Notes: a model not told the origin generated them from the sequence alone. A stretch of DNA of 64,000 bases from SZUA-584 sp040768905 (GCA_040768905.1 JAXGMA010000001.1:248001-312000); one strand, 5' to 3'; shown: positions 16,219 to 25,918, numbered from the stretch's first letter. Translations and numbers: made by a program.

Positions 16219-18603
16219 ATGAAAGCTGTTGTGATGGCGGGCGGTGAGGGCAAGCGCCTTCGGCCGCTGACCTGCGCTGTGCCAAAACCCATGGTGCCTA
16301 TCCTTGATAAGCCGATGCTCGAATACGCACTCGAGCATCTTTTAAATCACGGCATAAAAGAAGCGGCGCTGACGCTCGGGTATCTTCCCTCCGTGATCAC
16401 GGACTATTTTGACAAGCACAGGCCGCAAGGGATGGAGCTCACATATTACATCGAAGATCAACCTTTGGGTACGGCCGGCAGCGTAAAAAATGCCCAAAAT
16501 TTTATTGACGGCCGTTTTGTCATACTCAGCGGAGATGCGCTGACCGACATTGATCTTAAGCATGCTGTCAGTGCGCATGCTCAAAGCGGTGCCAAAGCGA
16601 CCATCGTGTTAAAGCGCATGGGCAACCCTCAAGGGCTCGGTGTGGTCATCACAGCGCCGGACGGAACAGTGAAGAGATTTGTGGAAAAACCGGGCTGGGA
16701 GGACGTTTTTTCGGATGCTGTCAACACGGGGCTGTATATCCTTGAGCCTGAAGTGATAGACTTAATCCCCAAAGGCCAAAAATTTGATTTTGCCAAAGAT
16801 GTGTTCCCGCTGATGATGAAAAAAGGCATGCGCATTCACGGGCATCTCGCGGACGGCTATTGGTGCGATGTCGGCAGCGTGGAAAGCTATATCCGCTCTC
16901 ATGAAGATTTGCTTGCCGGCAAAGTCAAGGCGCGCATAAAAGGGCAAAATATCGCGGGCATCTTCGCGGGAGACGGCGTTTTGCTGAGCGATTCTGCGCT
17001 GCTGAAGCCGCCCGTTTTTCTGGGCGCAGGTGCGCACATCGGGGATGGCGCTAAGATCGGGCAGTATTCATGTATCGGTGCTGGCGCGCGTGTGTGCGCA
17101 CATGCAAGCGTTAAGCGCAGTGTGGTCAATAGCGGCGCGCGTGTCGGGCGCCGTGCGAATCTGAGCGGGTGTGTGGTGGCGTCGGGCAGCGCAGCCGGCG
17201 AAGGCTGCAGCATATTCGAGGCTGCGGTCGTCGGGGAAAGATGTGCACTCGGAAAAAGCAGCCGTGTCGCGCCGCATGTGCGCATTTGGCCGGAAAAAAG
17301 CATTGGGTACGGTGCGTCCGCCAACGAAAACATCATCTTCGGCCACGGTGAACACACAGGGCTGATAACAAGCTCGGGATTCGTCGGAGACCTCGGCGTG
17401 GATCTCACAACACTTCGGCTCTCACGCCTTTTAGGCGCCGTTGCGGAGTTTATATCTGGAAAAAGCGTTGCCGTTTGCACAGACGGTTCAGCGGTATGCA
17501 GCGCGGCAGGCAAGATGGCTGCAGGGATATTCACATTCAGCGGGGCGGATGTGTTCTCCATGCAAAGTGTGCCGCGTCCTGTACTTGCGCTTGTGTCCTG
17601 CGTGATGGATGCAGAACTTTGCGTTGCGCTGCACGCGCACAGCCAAATGCTTTACGCTGACATATTTGAACCCGGCCTTTTTATGCTGGGCAAGGCGGCG
17701 CGCAGGGGCATAGAAGACTGCTATTTTTGCCAGGGTGAGAAACTCGCGGACAAAGAGTGCGGAAAAGATACGCAGGTGGGTGCCGCAGAGCAATTCTACA
17801 TCAATGCCATTACACAAAAAACCGACTGGAGCCGAACGACAGCGGCGCATACACGTGTCGTGTTTTCCGGCATGCGCAGCGTCGACACATTGCTTGCGCG
17901 CATCCTTATATCCTGCGGCATCAAACCCGTACACACAAAGGGCGCTGCTATGCAAGAGGCGCTACGCGATGAAGGTGCGGATTTTGGAGTGTGTATGGCC
18001 AAAGACGGTACGATCTTATCGCTTATCACGCCCAAGGGCCGCAGGCTTTCCGCTGATGAGTGCCGTTTGGTGCTTTATTATCTTTTGTTCAACAGCTTAA
18101 ACAAGCAAAACATCAAGCTCCCAAGCAACAGCCTGCGCGGCGCCACTGCACTTGCAGATATTTACGGCATAAGTTATGATTTTACGTCTGAAGAGGAAGC
18201 ACGAAAAGACCTCTCGTCTGATCAGCGGCGGCTGCTTCATGACGGATTCTTTGGGGTTTGCCGGCTGGCGGAGCATATTGCACGCACGGGAGCCACTTTG
18301 GATGAGCTGGCGGCTTTGATATCTTTGCCGCATATCAAAGTGAAGGCAATTGGCTGTGATTACGAGGATATCGGCAGGTTGATCGGGTCAGTCTATGCAA
18401 TGGGCGGCGCGTGTGCGAATGAAGGCTTAAGGCTCGAGATCAAGGGCGGCAGCAGCTATATCTGCCCGCACGCATCAAGGCCGATGATAATGATCCGCAC
18501 CGAGGCAGACACAGAGGAGTTTGCTGCGGAGCTTTGTGATATATATACCGGTATCGTTCGCAGCATACTTAATAAACCGCGTCAGGGAAACCCATTAAAA
18601 TGA
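16219..18603 (+). CDS. Sugar-1-phosphate nucleotidyltransferase fused to degenerate phosphomannomutase-like domain
   Basis: This 794-residue protein has three parts. Residues 1-230 form an NTP-transferase domain with VMAGGEGKRLRPLT, the PKPM motif and LSGDALTDID, an active-looking mannose/glucose-1-phosphate nucleotidyltransferase. Residues 250-375 are left-handed beta-helix hexapeptide repeats. The rest aligns with PMM/PGM mutases (start GFVGDLGVDLTTLR). However, the phosphoserine loop TASHNP is replaced by LHAHSQ near residue 470 and the metal loop DGDADR by AKDGTI near 594. The mutase part therefore looks inactive. It may supply activated mannose for the glycosylation cassette upstream; that is inference. 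ATG 16219 is chosen, with GGAG 7 bases before it. Confidence 0.85.
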   Translation: MKAVVMAGGEGKRLRPLTCAVPKPMVPILDKPMLEYALEHLLNHGIKEAALTLGYLPSVITDYFDKHRPQGMELTYYIEDQPLGTAGSVKNAQNFIDGRFVILSGDALTDIDLKHAVSAHAQSGAKATIVLKRMGNPQGLGVVITAPDGTVKRFVEKPGWEDVFSDAVNTGLYILEPEVIDLIPKGQKFDFAKDVFPLMMKKGMRIHGHLADGYWCDVGSVESYIRSHEDLLAGKVKARIKGQNIAGIFAGDGVLLSDSALLKPPVFLGAGAHIGDGAKIGQYSCIGAGARVCAHASVKRSVVNSGARVGRRANLSGCVVASGSAAGEGCSIFEAAVVGERCALGKSSRVAPHVRIWPEKSIGYGASANENIIFGHGEHTGLITSSGFVGDLGVDLTTLRLSRLLGAVAEFISGKSVAVCTDGSAVCSAAGKMAAGIFTFSGADVFSMQSVPRPVLALVSCVMDAELCVALHAHSQMLYADIFEPGLFMLGKAARRGIEDCYFCQGEKLADKECGKDTQVGAAEQFYINAITQKTDWSRTTAAHTRVVFSGMRSVDTLLARILISCGIKPVHTKGAAMQEALRDEGADFGVCMAKDGTILSLITPKGRRLSADECRLVLYYLLFNSLNKQNIKLPSNSLRGATALADIYGISYDFTSEEEARKDLSSDQRRLLHDGFFGVCRLAEHIARTGATLDELAALISLPHIKVKAIGCDYEDIGRLIGSVYAMGGACANEGLRLEIKGGSSYICPHASRPMIMIRTEADTEEFAAELCDIYTGIVRSILNKPRQGNPLK

Positions 18604-18606
18604 TTT

Positions 18607-18632
18607 AAGGCCGCCGGCCGGCGGCCTTTTTT
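18607..18632 (+). terminator. Strong intrinsic terminator
   Basis: AAGGCCGCC-GGCC-GGCGGCCTT is followed by a T run. Confidence 0.9.
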
Positions 18633-18658
18633 GTACAAAACGTAAAATATTTCTCCGC

Positions 18659-18689
18659 TTGCCCAAAGACAGCGCGGATGTGGTATAAT
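18659..18689 (+). promoter_or_regulatory. Sigma-A promoter of the rnjA operon
   Basis: TTGCCC (18659-18664) and TATAAT (18684-18689), with a long 19-base spacer, directly after a terminator. Confidence 0.55.
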
Positions 18690-18772
18690 AAGCCCCAAAG
18701 GCGTATTTGCGCTGCGCTCCAATAAAAGAAACCTGGACTTTGTTATGGCAGCGAAAGAGAGGACGCATCAAT

Positions 18773-20443
18773 TTGAATAAAAAAGACAAAACGCAAAACA
18801 TCCGCATCATTCCGCTTGGCGGCGTGGGCGAAGTGGGCAAAAACATGTGGGTGATAGAATATCAGGATCAGATACTCGTTGTCGACTGCGGTTTTTGCTT
18901 TCCGAGAGAAGATATGCTCGGTGTTGATTATGTCATACCCGACATCACATACTTAAAAAAGAACAAAGAGAAAATCAAGGCTGTGCTTATCACGCACGGC
19001 CACGAAGACCATATCGGGGGCACGCCTTATCTGCTGCCTGAGATGGAAGCGCCTGTATACGGAACGGATCTGACTCTCGCGCTTATTGAGACCAAGCTTG
19101 CCGAACGTAAAATAAACGGCCTGGAATTAAACATGATCAGGCCGAACGATTGCTTTGAAGCCGGTGTGTTTAAAATAGAGGCCATCAGGGTCACGCACAG
19201 CATCGATGCAGCATTGGGGTTTGCCATCCATACGCCCGCGGGGACGATCGTGCACACGGGTGATTTCAAAGTGGACTATACGCCCGTTGACGGAAAAGTC
19301 ATGGATCTTGCGAAGTTTGCACAGCTGGGCAGCAAAGGCGTTCTTGTGATGTTGTCTGACAGCACCAATGCAGAGACCCCGGGCTATACGATGTCGGAAA
19401 GCAAGGTCGGCGATACTTTTGAGAGTTATTTTGAGAAAGCCAAGGGACGCATCATCGTTGCCACCTTTGCGTCCAATATCCATCGCCTTCAGCAGGTCAT
19501 CAGCGCGTCAAAACGTTACGGCCGTAAAGTCTGCTTAACCGGGCGCAGCATGCTCAAGATCGCCAAAGTAGCAAAGCAGCTTGGGTATCTGGAGCTTGAC
19601 GAGGATATGCTCGTTGAGCCGGAAGAGCTGGAAAAAATGAAAAGCTCAAAGATAGCCATACTGACAACGGGCAGCCAGGGCGAAGCGATGTCCGGCCTTG
19701 TGCGTATGGCAGCCGGTGAGCACAAAAAGCTTACCATGATCCCCGGCGATACGGTAATCATTTCTTCAACGCCCATTCCCGGCAATGAGAGATATGTTTC
19801 TGATGTTATCAACATGCTCTACCGCAAGGGTGCCAATGTGATCAATGAAGGCGTGGCGGACGTTCATGTTTCAGGCCATGCGTGCGAAGAGGAACTCAAA
19901 CTCCTTATATCGCTGGTCAGGCCGAAATTCTTTGTGCCGATGCACGGCGAATACCGCCATCTTTACCGGCACGCGGCGCTGGCGGAAAGCCTTGGCATCA
20001 AAAACAGCCGCATATTCATTCCGGAGATCGGCAGGGTGATCGAGATCGGCAAAAAGTTCTCCCGCATGGAAGAGTCGGTGCCTTCCGGCAGCGTCATTAT
20101 CGATGGACTGGGCGTGGGCGATGTGGGCACAGTTGTATTGCGTGACAGGAAGCTTTTGTCGCAGGACGGCCTTTTCATCGTTGTGGTCACTATTTCTGCC
20201 GAAACGGGCGAGCTTATTTCAGGCCCGGAGATCATATCGCGCGGTTTTGTGTATATGCGTGAATCCGCGGATTTATTGGAGAACGCACGCAAGATGGTTG
20301 TTGATGTGGTGGCAGACTGTGAGCGCAATGCCATTACCGAGTGGACGACGATAAAAGGACGTATCAAAAAAGCGCTGCGCAGTTTCCTTTATGACAGCAC
20401 AAAGCGCAACCCGATGATACTGCCCGTCATAATAGATATTTGA
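18773..20443 (+). CDS. rnjA: Ribonuclease J
   Basis: This 556-residue metallo-beta-lactamase/beta-CASP nuclease has 5'-3' exonuclease and endonuclease activity on RNA. Zinc ligands are in HGHEDHIGG near residue 75. The beta-CASP motifs include SDSTNAETPG, ATFASNIHR and VHVSGHA, and a C-terminal dimerisation domain follows. The start is TTG 18773 (MNKKDKTQN) with an AGAGGA-type Shine-Dalgarno; upstream in-frame codons do not resemble the family. It is linked to a YlbF-family gene, another RNA-decay-related protein in Bacillus. Confidence 0.95.
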   Translation: MNKKDKTQNIRIIPLGGVGEVGKNMWVIEYQDQILVVDCGFCFPREDMLGVDYVIPDITYLKKNKEKIKAVLITHGHEDHIGGTPYLLPEMEAPVYGTDLTLALIETKLAERKINGLELNMIRPNDCFEAGVFKIEAIRVTHSIDAALGFAIHTPAGTIVHTGDFKVDYTPVDGKVMDLAKFAQLGSKGVLVMLSDSTNAETPGYTMSESKVGDTFESYFEKAKGRIIVATFASNIHRLQQVISASKRYGRKVCLTGRSMLKIAKVAKQLGYLELDEDMLVEPEELEKMKSSKIAILTTGSQGEAMSGLVRMAAGEHKKLTMIPGDTVIISSTPIPGNERYVSDVINMLYRKGANVINEGVADVHVSGHACEEELKLLISLVRPKFFVPMHGEYRHLYRHAALAESLGIKNSRIFIPEIGRVIEIGKKFSRMEESVPSGSVIIDGLGVGDVGTVVLRDRKLLSQDGLFIVVVTISAETGELISGPEIISRGFVYMRESADLLENARKMVVDVVADCERNAITEWTTIKGRIKKALRSFLYDSTKRNPMILPVIIDI

Positions 20444-20472
20444 TTCGAACAATAAAAGGAGTGGTTTTTTAA

Positions 20473-20817
20473 GTGCTGGTATACGATAAAGCGCATGATC
20501 TTGCGAACGAACTGAAAAAATGCCCCGAGTTTTTAGAATACGCAAGGCTCAAGGAGGCCGTCACCGCCGACGAGAAAACTAAGGCGCTGCTGGGCGATTA
20601 TAAAAAACTGCAGCTTGAAGCGCAGGCCGCCTATATCGCGGGCAGTGAGGTTGGCGAGCAGACCATGGAGAAGCTGAAAAAACTTGGCGAACTGCTTGCT
20701 TTCAATCATGATGTGACGGCTTTTTTTGCCGCGGAGTACCGTTTTCAGACGCTGATGGGCGACATCTACAAAATTCTCGGTGAGGCATGCGATTTCGGGC
20801 TTGACTTGATCACTTAA
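20473..20817 (+). CDS. YlbF/YmcA family protein
   Basis: This 114-residue, largely helical protein has the pattern MLVYDKAHDLANELKKCPEF followed by a long amphipathic helix, as in the YlbF/YmcA family. In Bacillus subtilis these proteins form a complex with YaaT that modulates RNase Y-dependent mRNA processing, competence and sporulation. The start is GTG 20473; AGGAG is 11 bases upstream, a loose spacing. It shares its last base with mltG. Adjacent rnjA supports an RNA-metabolism role. Confidence 0.8.
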   Translation: MLVYDKAHDLANELKKCPEFLEYARLKEAVTADEKTKALLGDYKKLQLEAQAAYIAGSEVGEQTMEKLKKLGELLAFNHDVTAFFAAEYRFQTLMGDIYKILGEACDFGLDLIT

Positions 20818-22094
20818 TGGACACAGGGATTGATATGAACAAAGATAAAAACAAATGGATAAATGATTTGGATTCCACAGCTCAGAAGAAGAAGGCTGCC
20901 GCCAATGAAAACGAGCACACGAGGTCGTTTGTACTTGAAGGCGGAAGCAAAGAGCCGCTTGAGAAGTGTGAAGAGCGCGGGTCACTCAAAGAGGTGCCTA
21001 AAGGTCTGATGGCATGGCGGTTTGCACGTCCGCTGTTCATCCTGCTTATCAGCGTGGTTATTGTGGTGTTTATCGGAACCGCTGTTTACAACCATATCGA
21101 ACAAAGTTATTTCACCCCGGTTTCGATGCAGCCCGCGCCTGCAAAACGCATTGAAGTCAGGCCTGGCTCATCATTGTCAAGGATCGCCACGCTGCTTTTT
21201 GAAGAAGGCATCATCCGCAACAAATTCGTTTTTCAGATGTATGTGGATCTCAACGACATGGCGGCAAAGCTGCAGGCAGGGCGGTATGATCTTTCTCCGA
21301 GCATGGACATGGATGAGATCATAGAGATCCTCGCTGCCGGAGACGGCGGCCGCAAGACCGTGAAAATAACGTTCACCGAAGGTTCGACCATTGAAGATAT
21401 GGCTGCAAAGCTTATGAGCACTGAAATGTTTGATTCTAAAAAACACGCGGAGTTTTTGCGGCTCTGCAACGATCCAAAGGCCTTTGTGGATTATGATTTT
21501 ATCACGGCGCTTGCGCAGTCAGACAGGCTTGACGGCCGAAAATTTCTGCTGGAAGGTTATCTTTTCCCCGATACATATGAATTCTATATGGATGCGGAGC
21601 CGATTGACGTTATCAAAAGACTACTCAACCGATTCGACAATATTTTCACGCTGCAATATGAGGACAGGGCAGAAGAACTTGGGATGAGCATTGACGAAAT
21701 CATGACACTGGCTTCAATCATCGAATGGGAAGCGCTGCCCAAAGATTTTAAAAAGGTGTCTTCCGTGTTATATAACCGAATAAACGAAAACATGACATTG
21801 GGCTCCTGCGCGACGCTGCGGTATATCACCGGAGTCAAAAAGCTGGTCTATACTGCTGAGGAGATGGCGATCGCATCGCCTTATAACACCTATATTGTGG
21901 TGGGCCTTCCTGTGGGGCCGGTTGCAAACCCGGGGCAGAAGGCGATAGAAGCGGCGCTTTATCCCGATGAAGAGTTTTTGAGTGAAAAGTATTTGTATTT
22001 CTGCAACAAAGACCCCGAAACAGGTGAGCTTGCGTATGCAAAAACGCTCAAAGAGCATGAAAAGAATGTCGCTGCGTATTCGCATCTTTGGTAG
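20817..22094 (+). CDS. mltG: Endolytic murein transglycosylase MltG (YceG-like)
   Basis: This protein of up to 425 residues cleaves nascent glycan strands during cell-wall synthesis. It has a charged cytosolic N terminus, one membrane helix near residues 68-88, a LysM-like region, and the catalytic domain. That domain holds LEGYLFPDTYEF, ASIIEWEA with the catalytic Glu, YNRI, and GLPVGPVANPG. The start may be ATG 20817, overlapping ylbF, or ATG 20835 with AGGGAT before it. mltG next to U32 peptidase genes is a known Firmicute arrangement. Confidence 0.93.
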   Translation: MDTGIDMNKDKNKWINDLDSTAQKKKAAANENEHTRSFVLEGGSKEPLEKCEERGSLKEVPKGLMAWRFARPLFILLISVVIVVFIGTAVYNHIEQSYFTPVSMQPAPAKRIEVRPGSSLSRIATLLFEEGIIRNKFVFQMYVDLNDMAAKLQAGRYDLSPSMDMDEIIEILAAGDGGRKTVKITFTEGSTIEDMAAKLMSTEMFDSKKHAEFLRLCNDPKAFVDYDFITALAQSDRLDGRKFLLEGYLFPDTYEFYMDAEPIDVIKRLLNRFDNIFTLQYEDRAEELGMSIDEIMTLASIIEWEALPKDFKKVSSVLYNRINENMTLGSCATLRYITGVKKLVYTAEEMAIASPYNTYIVVGLPVGPVANPGQKAIEAALYPDEEFLSEKYLYFCNKDPETGELAYAKTLKEHEKNVAAYSHLW

Positions 22095-22096
22095 CC

Positions 22097-23347
22097 ATGG
22101 GCAGGATTGAACTTCTTTCACCGGCAGGCAGCACCGAGAGCCTGCGTGCGGCTGCGGATTTTGGCGCAGACGCCGTATATGCAGCCGGCAAAACGTACGG
22201 CCTGCGTGCTTTTGCGGACAACTTTTCGCCGGAAGAGATCAAAAAAGCGGCGGTGTTTTTGCACAGCCGCGGCAAAAAGATCTATATAACACTCAATGCG
22301 GTTTTCCATCCGCGTGATTTTGACGGCTTGGATGATTATATAGCCATGCTTTCTGATGCGGGCGTGGATGCGTTTATTGTGACCGACCCGGGTGTGCTGC
22401 GCGCCGTCAGGCAGGCTGCGCCCAAGGTTGAGGTGCACATCAGCACACAGGCCAGCACGAGCAATGCACAGAGCGCGCGTTTTTGGCATGACCATGGCGC
22501 GAGCCGCGTGATACTGGCGCGCGAGCTTTCGCTCGAAGAGATCGCCGGCATCCGTGCGCAAACTCCGGCAGAGCTTGAGCTTGAAGCTTTTGTGCATGGC
22601 GCGATGTGCATCGCGTATTCAGGGCGTTGCCTGCTGAGCAGCGTTTTTACCGGGCGCAGCGGCAACAGCGGCGCTTGTGCCCAACCCTGCCGCTGGGAGT
22701 ACCATCTTTATGAAAAAGGATACGATGACGAGTATTTTCCGGCCTATGCGGACGAGCGCGGCACCTATGTGTTCAATTCCAAAGATTTGTGCATGATCGC
22801 GTATTTGGACGATATGATAAAGGCCGGTATCACGTCGCTGAAAATTGAAGGACGCATGAAATCGGCCTATTATGTGGCGTGTATCACGCATGCGTACAGA
22901 CAGGCGCTCAAAGACTTAGAGGCAGGCAGGCCTTTTAACTTAAGTCTGCTTGACGAGATAGCCAAAGCCGGCAGCCGCGCTTACACCACCGGTTTTTACT
23001 TCGGCAATCCAAGGGAAGCAGGGCAGGATACCGTGCGGGGCCGTGCGGAACGCACGCATGATTTTGTGGGCGTTGTCCTTGCGCCGGAAGATCAGGACAG
23101 CTGGACTCTTGTGCAGCAGCGCGGAAAATTTAGCCAAAACGATGTACTTGAAGTGCTGTCGCCCGGGGGGACGCTTACGTTTACCGTCGAAGCCATACGT
23201 TCTGTTGAGGGCGAGCTGCGAGATAGCGCGCCGCATCCTAAGGAAGAGGTGTTTGTGCGGGGTGCCCATGGGCTGCATGCGGGCGATATGCTGCGCAAAA
23301 AGCGCGAAGACGTGCTTGAGAACGGAGGCGTTCGTGAAACACGATGA
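22097..23347 (+). CDS. U32 peptidase-family protein, TrhP-like (tRNA hydroxylation)
   Basis: This 416-residue protein has a TIM-barrel U32 domain (ELLSPAGSTESLRAA, AVYAAGKTYGLRA, ISTQAST, LELEAFVHGAMCIAYSGRC). The Cys-rich stretch GNSGACAQPCRW and KIEGRMKSAYYV match members that hydroxylate tRNA uridine-34 (TrhP), which use a prephenate-dependent reaction and probably an Fe-S cluster. Peptidase activity is not expected for this subgroup. ATG 22097 lies 2 bases after mltG. It overlaps the next gene by 14 bases. Confidence 0.87.
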   Translation: MGRIELLSPAGSTESLRAAADFGADAVYAAGKTYGLRAFADNFSPEEIKKAAVFLHSRGKKIYITLNAVFHPRDFDGLDDYIAMLSDAGVDAFIVTDPGVLRAVRQAAPKVEVHISTQASTSNAQSARFWHDHGASRVILARELSLEEIAGIRAQTPAELELEAFVHGAMCIAYSGRCLLSSVFTGRSGNSGACAQPCRWEYHLYEKGYDDEYFPAYADERGTYVFNSKDLCMIAYLDDMIKAGITSLKIEGRMKSAYYVACITHAYRQALKDLEAGRPFNLSLLDEIAKAGSRAYTTGFYFGNPREAGQDTVRGRAERTHDFVGVVLAPEDQDSWTLVQQRGKFSQNDVLEVLSPGGTLTFTVEAIRSVEGELRDSAPHPKEEVFVRGAHGLHAGDMLRKKREDVLENGGVRETR

Positions 23348-23897
23348 CTGTATACTTACATTCACAAAGCGTATGTTTGATCCTTTCAAAATCAGCCCTG
23401 AGGACATCAATGTCGAGGACATCGCCCATTCGCTTTCGATGACCGTGAGAGCCAACGGACACATCAAACACTTCTATTCAGTCGCGCAGCACGCCATAGA
23501 CTGCACGCGCGAAGCTGCTGCCAGAGGCTGCAGCCGCCGTGTGCAGCTGGCCTGTTTGCTGCATGATGCGTCCGAATGCTATATTGCGGACATCCCGCGC
23601 CCGGTCAAATACCGGCTCTCGGGCTATGCGCAGATAGAGCAAAAAGTCAGCGATACGGTTTTTTTAGCGTGCGGACTGGGTGTGCTCACCAGCGAAGAGC
23701 TTGCACAGCTCGTTAAGATCGACGATGCGCTGCTCTATCATGAGTTTTTGGCGCTGGCGGGGTTTGCGCTTTTTGATCAGATGCCAAAGCTCGTATTGCA
23801 GCACAGCTTTGCATATGAGGATATAAAAATTGTCAAAGAGCGTTTTTTGCGGATATACAATGCGCTCGCATCCGCCAACACAGAGGTGTCGGAATAG
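23334..23897 (+). CDS. HD-domain phosphohydrolase
   Basis: This 187-residue protein carries an HD metal site: His in SVAQHAI, the HD pair in ACLLHDASE, and a later Asp in VKIDDALL. The preceding DIAHSLSMTVRANGHIKHFYS block is typical of a widespread HD family related to nucleotide phosphohydrolases. Substrate is unknown. The GTG start at 23334 has GGAGG 5 bases before it, inside the U32 gene, so translation is coupled. Confidence 0.82.
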   Translation: MKHDDCILTFTKRMFDPFKISPEDINVEDIAHSLSMTVRANGHIKHFYSVAQHAIDCTREAAARGCSRRVQLACLLHDASECYIADIPRPVKYRLSGYAQIEQKVSDTVFLACGLGVLTSEELAQLVKIDDALLYHEFLALAGFALFDQMPKLVLQHSFAYEDIKIVKERFLRIYNALASANTEVSE

Positions 23898-23957
23898 CTC
23901 TTTTTGGCGGACTGCCGCCGATTATTGCAACCATTCATAATAAAAAGGAGATACGCA

Positions 23958-24422
23958 ATGCGCAGACACGAGCGGCAAGCTGCAAAGAGTAAGGCGCGTC
24001 AGATACTTTCTGAAGGTACTTATGGCGTGTTGTGTGTGGCGGCGGGCGGGGACCCTTACGGTGTGCCGCTCAATTACTGCTATGTATCCGAAGAAAATGC
24101 GCTCTTTTTCCATTGCTCGACGGAGGGCAGAAAACTTGATATGATTCGGGAAAACCCGCGTGTCGAGTTTGTGGTGACGGGCAAAGCGCGCATTGCTGCC
24201 GAGCGGATGACCACGTATTACGAAAGCACGATGGTGTTTGGTACAGCCCGGTTGGTGACGGATGAAAAAGAGATGAAAAAGCGGCTCGTGCAGCTGTGTA
24301 AGCATCTTATCGCAGGATGGGCAAACAACGAAGAGGCTTTTGGCGAGTGCCTGAATGGCGTGGCAGTCCTTCGCTTGGACATCGAAAGCCTCAGCGCCAA
24401 GACCAATGCGGAAAGAGCCTGA
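23958..24422 (+). CDS. NimA-like pyridoxamine 5'-phosphate oxidase-family flavoprotein
   Basis: This 154-residue split-barrel protein has the blocks GTYGVLCVAAGGDPYGVPLNY and LFFHCSTEGRKLDMI, as in the family that includes nitroimidazole-resistance proteins NimA-E. These bind flavin and probably reduce small molecules; whether this one confers drug tolerance cannot be told from sequence. ATG 23958 follows AAAAGGAG by 7 bases. It is last in the rnjA-led run of plus-strand genes. Confidence 0.8.
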   Translation: MRRHERQAAKSKARQILSEGTYGVLCVAAGGDPYGVPLNYCYVSEENALFFHCSTEGRKLDMIRENPRVEFVVTGKARIAAERMTTYYESTMVFGTARLVTDEKEMKKRLVQLCKHLIAGWANNEEAFGECLNGVAVLRLDIESLSAKTNAERA

Positions 24423-24448
24423 CAAACAAGAGCAACAAATCAATACAA

Positions 24449-24480
24449 CAAAAACAGGGCATGCTTGGCTGATATGCTGT
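24449..24480 (-). terminator. Possible terminator of the minus-strand lipoprotein gene
   Basis: An imperfect hairpin (ACA..GCAT with ATGC..TGT, 2-base bulge) is followed on the minus strand by TTTTTGTTG. Confidence 0.4.
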
Positions 24481-24482
24481 GA

Positions 24483-25136
24483 TTACGGCCAGTAGACCTG
24501 TGCGACACTGACAACCTCGCCGCCGCTCACTGTGATATAGTAAAAGTGGTAGTCAACGATATAGCGCCTGTCAATATGGTAGACTGCGTAAAAATCGGCA
24601 AGCGTTGCGTTTATTGGTTCGGCTCCCGTGACCATTGTGCCGTCAGGACGGTAAAGCAGCTTAATCTGCACATCGCGCAGATCGATCGTACGCAGCTGAG
24701 GGCTGGTGTTCTTCTCAATAAATTCAGAATCGGCAAACTCGCTGACTCGTGCCTGCGCTTCGGCCAGTGTATAGCCCTCTGTATCAACCAGGTAAGCCAC
24801 CGCTTTTTCTCCCTGGAGCAAGTCGAAATAATCAAAATCGGCAAAGCCGCGCGCAGGGTCGTAAGACACCAGATGGGCATAGCTTGAATACATGCGCGGG
24901 CCAGATGACGTGGCGCTTGGTGACGGCGAGGGTTCTTCCGTTGTTTCGGGCGTTTCTTCCGGCTCAAGGCTCGGTTCTGCGCTCGGCAGGGAGGGCGGCT
25001 CTTCGGTCTCAAGCGCCGTCGGCTCTGCGCTGGCTGTCTCGGCGGGCGGCGGGGCAATATCATCAGCCGGAACGCGCGTACACGCCCCCATTGCAAGAGC
25101 AATCATACACATTAATAATCCAATGATCTTTTTCAT
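24483..25136 (-). CDS. Lipoprotein with Pro/Ser/Glu-rich linker and unknown C-terminal domain
   Basis: This 217-residue protein has a signal peptide with a lipobox-like MGAC, then about 60 residues of Pro/Ser/Glu linker, then a globular part of about 130 residues (FADFDYFDLLQGEKAVAY...) that I do not recognise. The C-terminal part, with its ITVSGGEVVSVAQVYWP ending, looks like a small beta-rich secreted domain. The start is the second ATG: GGAGG falls inside the first codons of the longer frame. It is transcribed opposite to its neighbours. Confidence 0.7.
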   Translation of the reverse strand: MKKIIGLLMCMIALAMGACTRVPADDIAPPPAETASAEPTALETEEPPSLPSAEPSLEPEETPETTEEPSPSPSATSSGPRMYSSYAHLVSYDPARGFADFDYFDLLQGEKAVAYLVDTEGYTLAEAQARVSEFADSEFIEKNTSPQLRTIDLRDVQIKLLYRPDGTMVTGAEPINATLADFYAVYHIDRRYIVDYHFYYITVSGGEVVSVAQVYWP

Positions 25137-25431
25137 TTTTTCCTCCATTTAAGATGCGCCATGGATCTTCGAGCAGTCATCACCAAATGGCTTGATGACA
25201 GGAACGGTAGAAACTCTAAAAGTTCGTTTTTTTGTCTGTACAAAGCCCGCCGCGCGGGATGCCGCTTATTGCGCTCCCGATCGCGTAAAGGCTTGAGAGG
25301 CACGCATCGGGATAAGCCGATTTGAGACGAAGAAATGCTGCTTATGTGCCTGTTTGGCGCAGCTGTCCGGCAGAACTGATCCCTGCCTTAAAAAGGCGCT
25401 TTGCGAGCACAGGCCCGATAACTGGAAGGGC

Positions 25432-25890
25432 TCATGACTGCTCCATCTTTTTTACCCAGTCTGCCGCACGCTGCAATTCGCCTTTTTTGAGGGGGCCTTC
25501 GCTGGCCGTGACAAAATATCCTTGAGGCTCAGCCACCATGACAGCACCCTTCCTGTTTAGTATTTTGTGTATCTTTTCCGCGGCATAGCCAAAGCGTTTG
25601 GCCATTTTTTTCAGCAGTGCATTGTCTGTTTCGCTTAAGTCGATGCGTGTGTCAAAAGCTGCTGCACGCACGCCTGCAAGAGCGCCGGCGGGCAGTTTTT
25701 TAAGCCATGCTGTAATGGCGGGTGTCGGACGAAATGCGCGTGTGGGGGAGCCGACAATCAGAACATCAAAGTCTATTACGCCTGACAAATCCGCAACACG
25801 GCGAAGCGTGGCACCGAGTGTATCGGCTATATGCACAGCCAGCTTCTCAGTGTTGCCAAACACCGAATCATACAAAATGACCGTCCTCAT
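25432..25890 (-). CDS. Flavodoxin-family protein
   Basis: This 152-residue protein begins with the FMN phosphate-binding loop VILYDSVFGNTEKLA, followed by LIVGSPTRAF, the aromatic/loop region that packs on the flavin. It is similar to short flavodoxin-domain proteins of anaerobes that serve as electron carriers or redox partners. Partner unknown; neighbouring genes give no clear pathway. It has its own promoter upstream on the minus strand and CCTCC (GGAGG) before the start. The 25149-25431 gap to the left holds no gene I can support. Confidence 0.85.
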   Translation of the reverse strand: MRTVILYDSVFGNTEKLAVHIADTLGATLRRVADLSGVIDFDVLIVGSPTRAFRPTPAITAWLKKLPAGALAGVRAAAFDTRIDLSETDNALLKKMAKRFGYAAEKIHKILNRKGAVMVAEPQGYFVTASEGPLKKGELQRAADWVKKMEQS

Positions 25891-25918
25891 AAACAGCCTC
25901 CTCTGCCTTGATAGCTTG

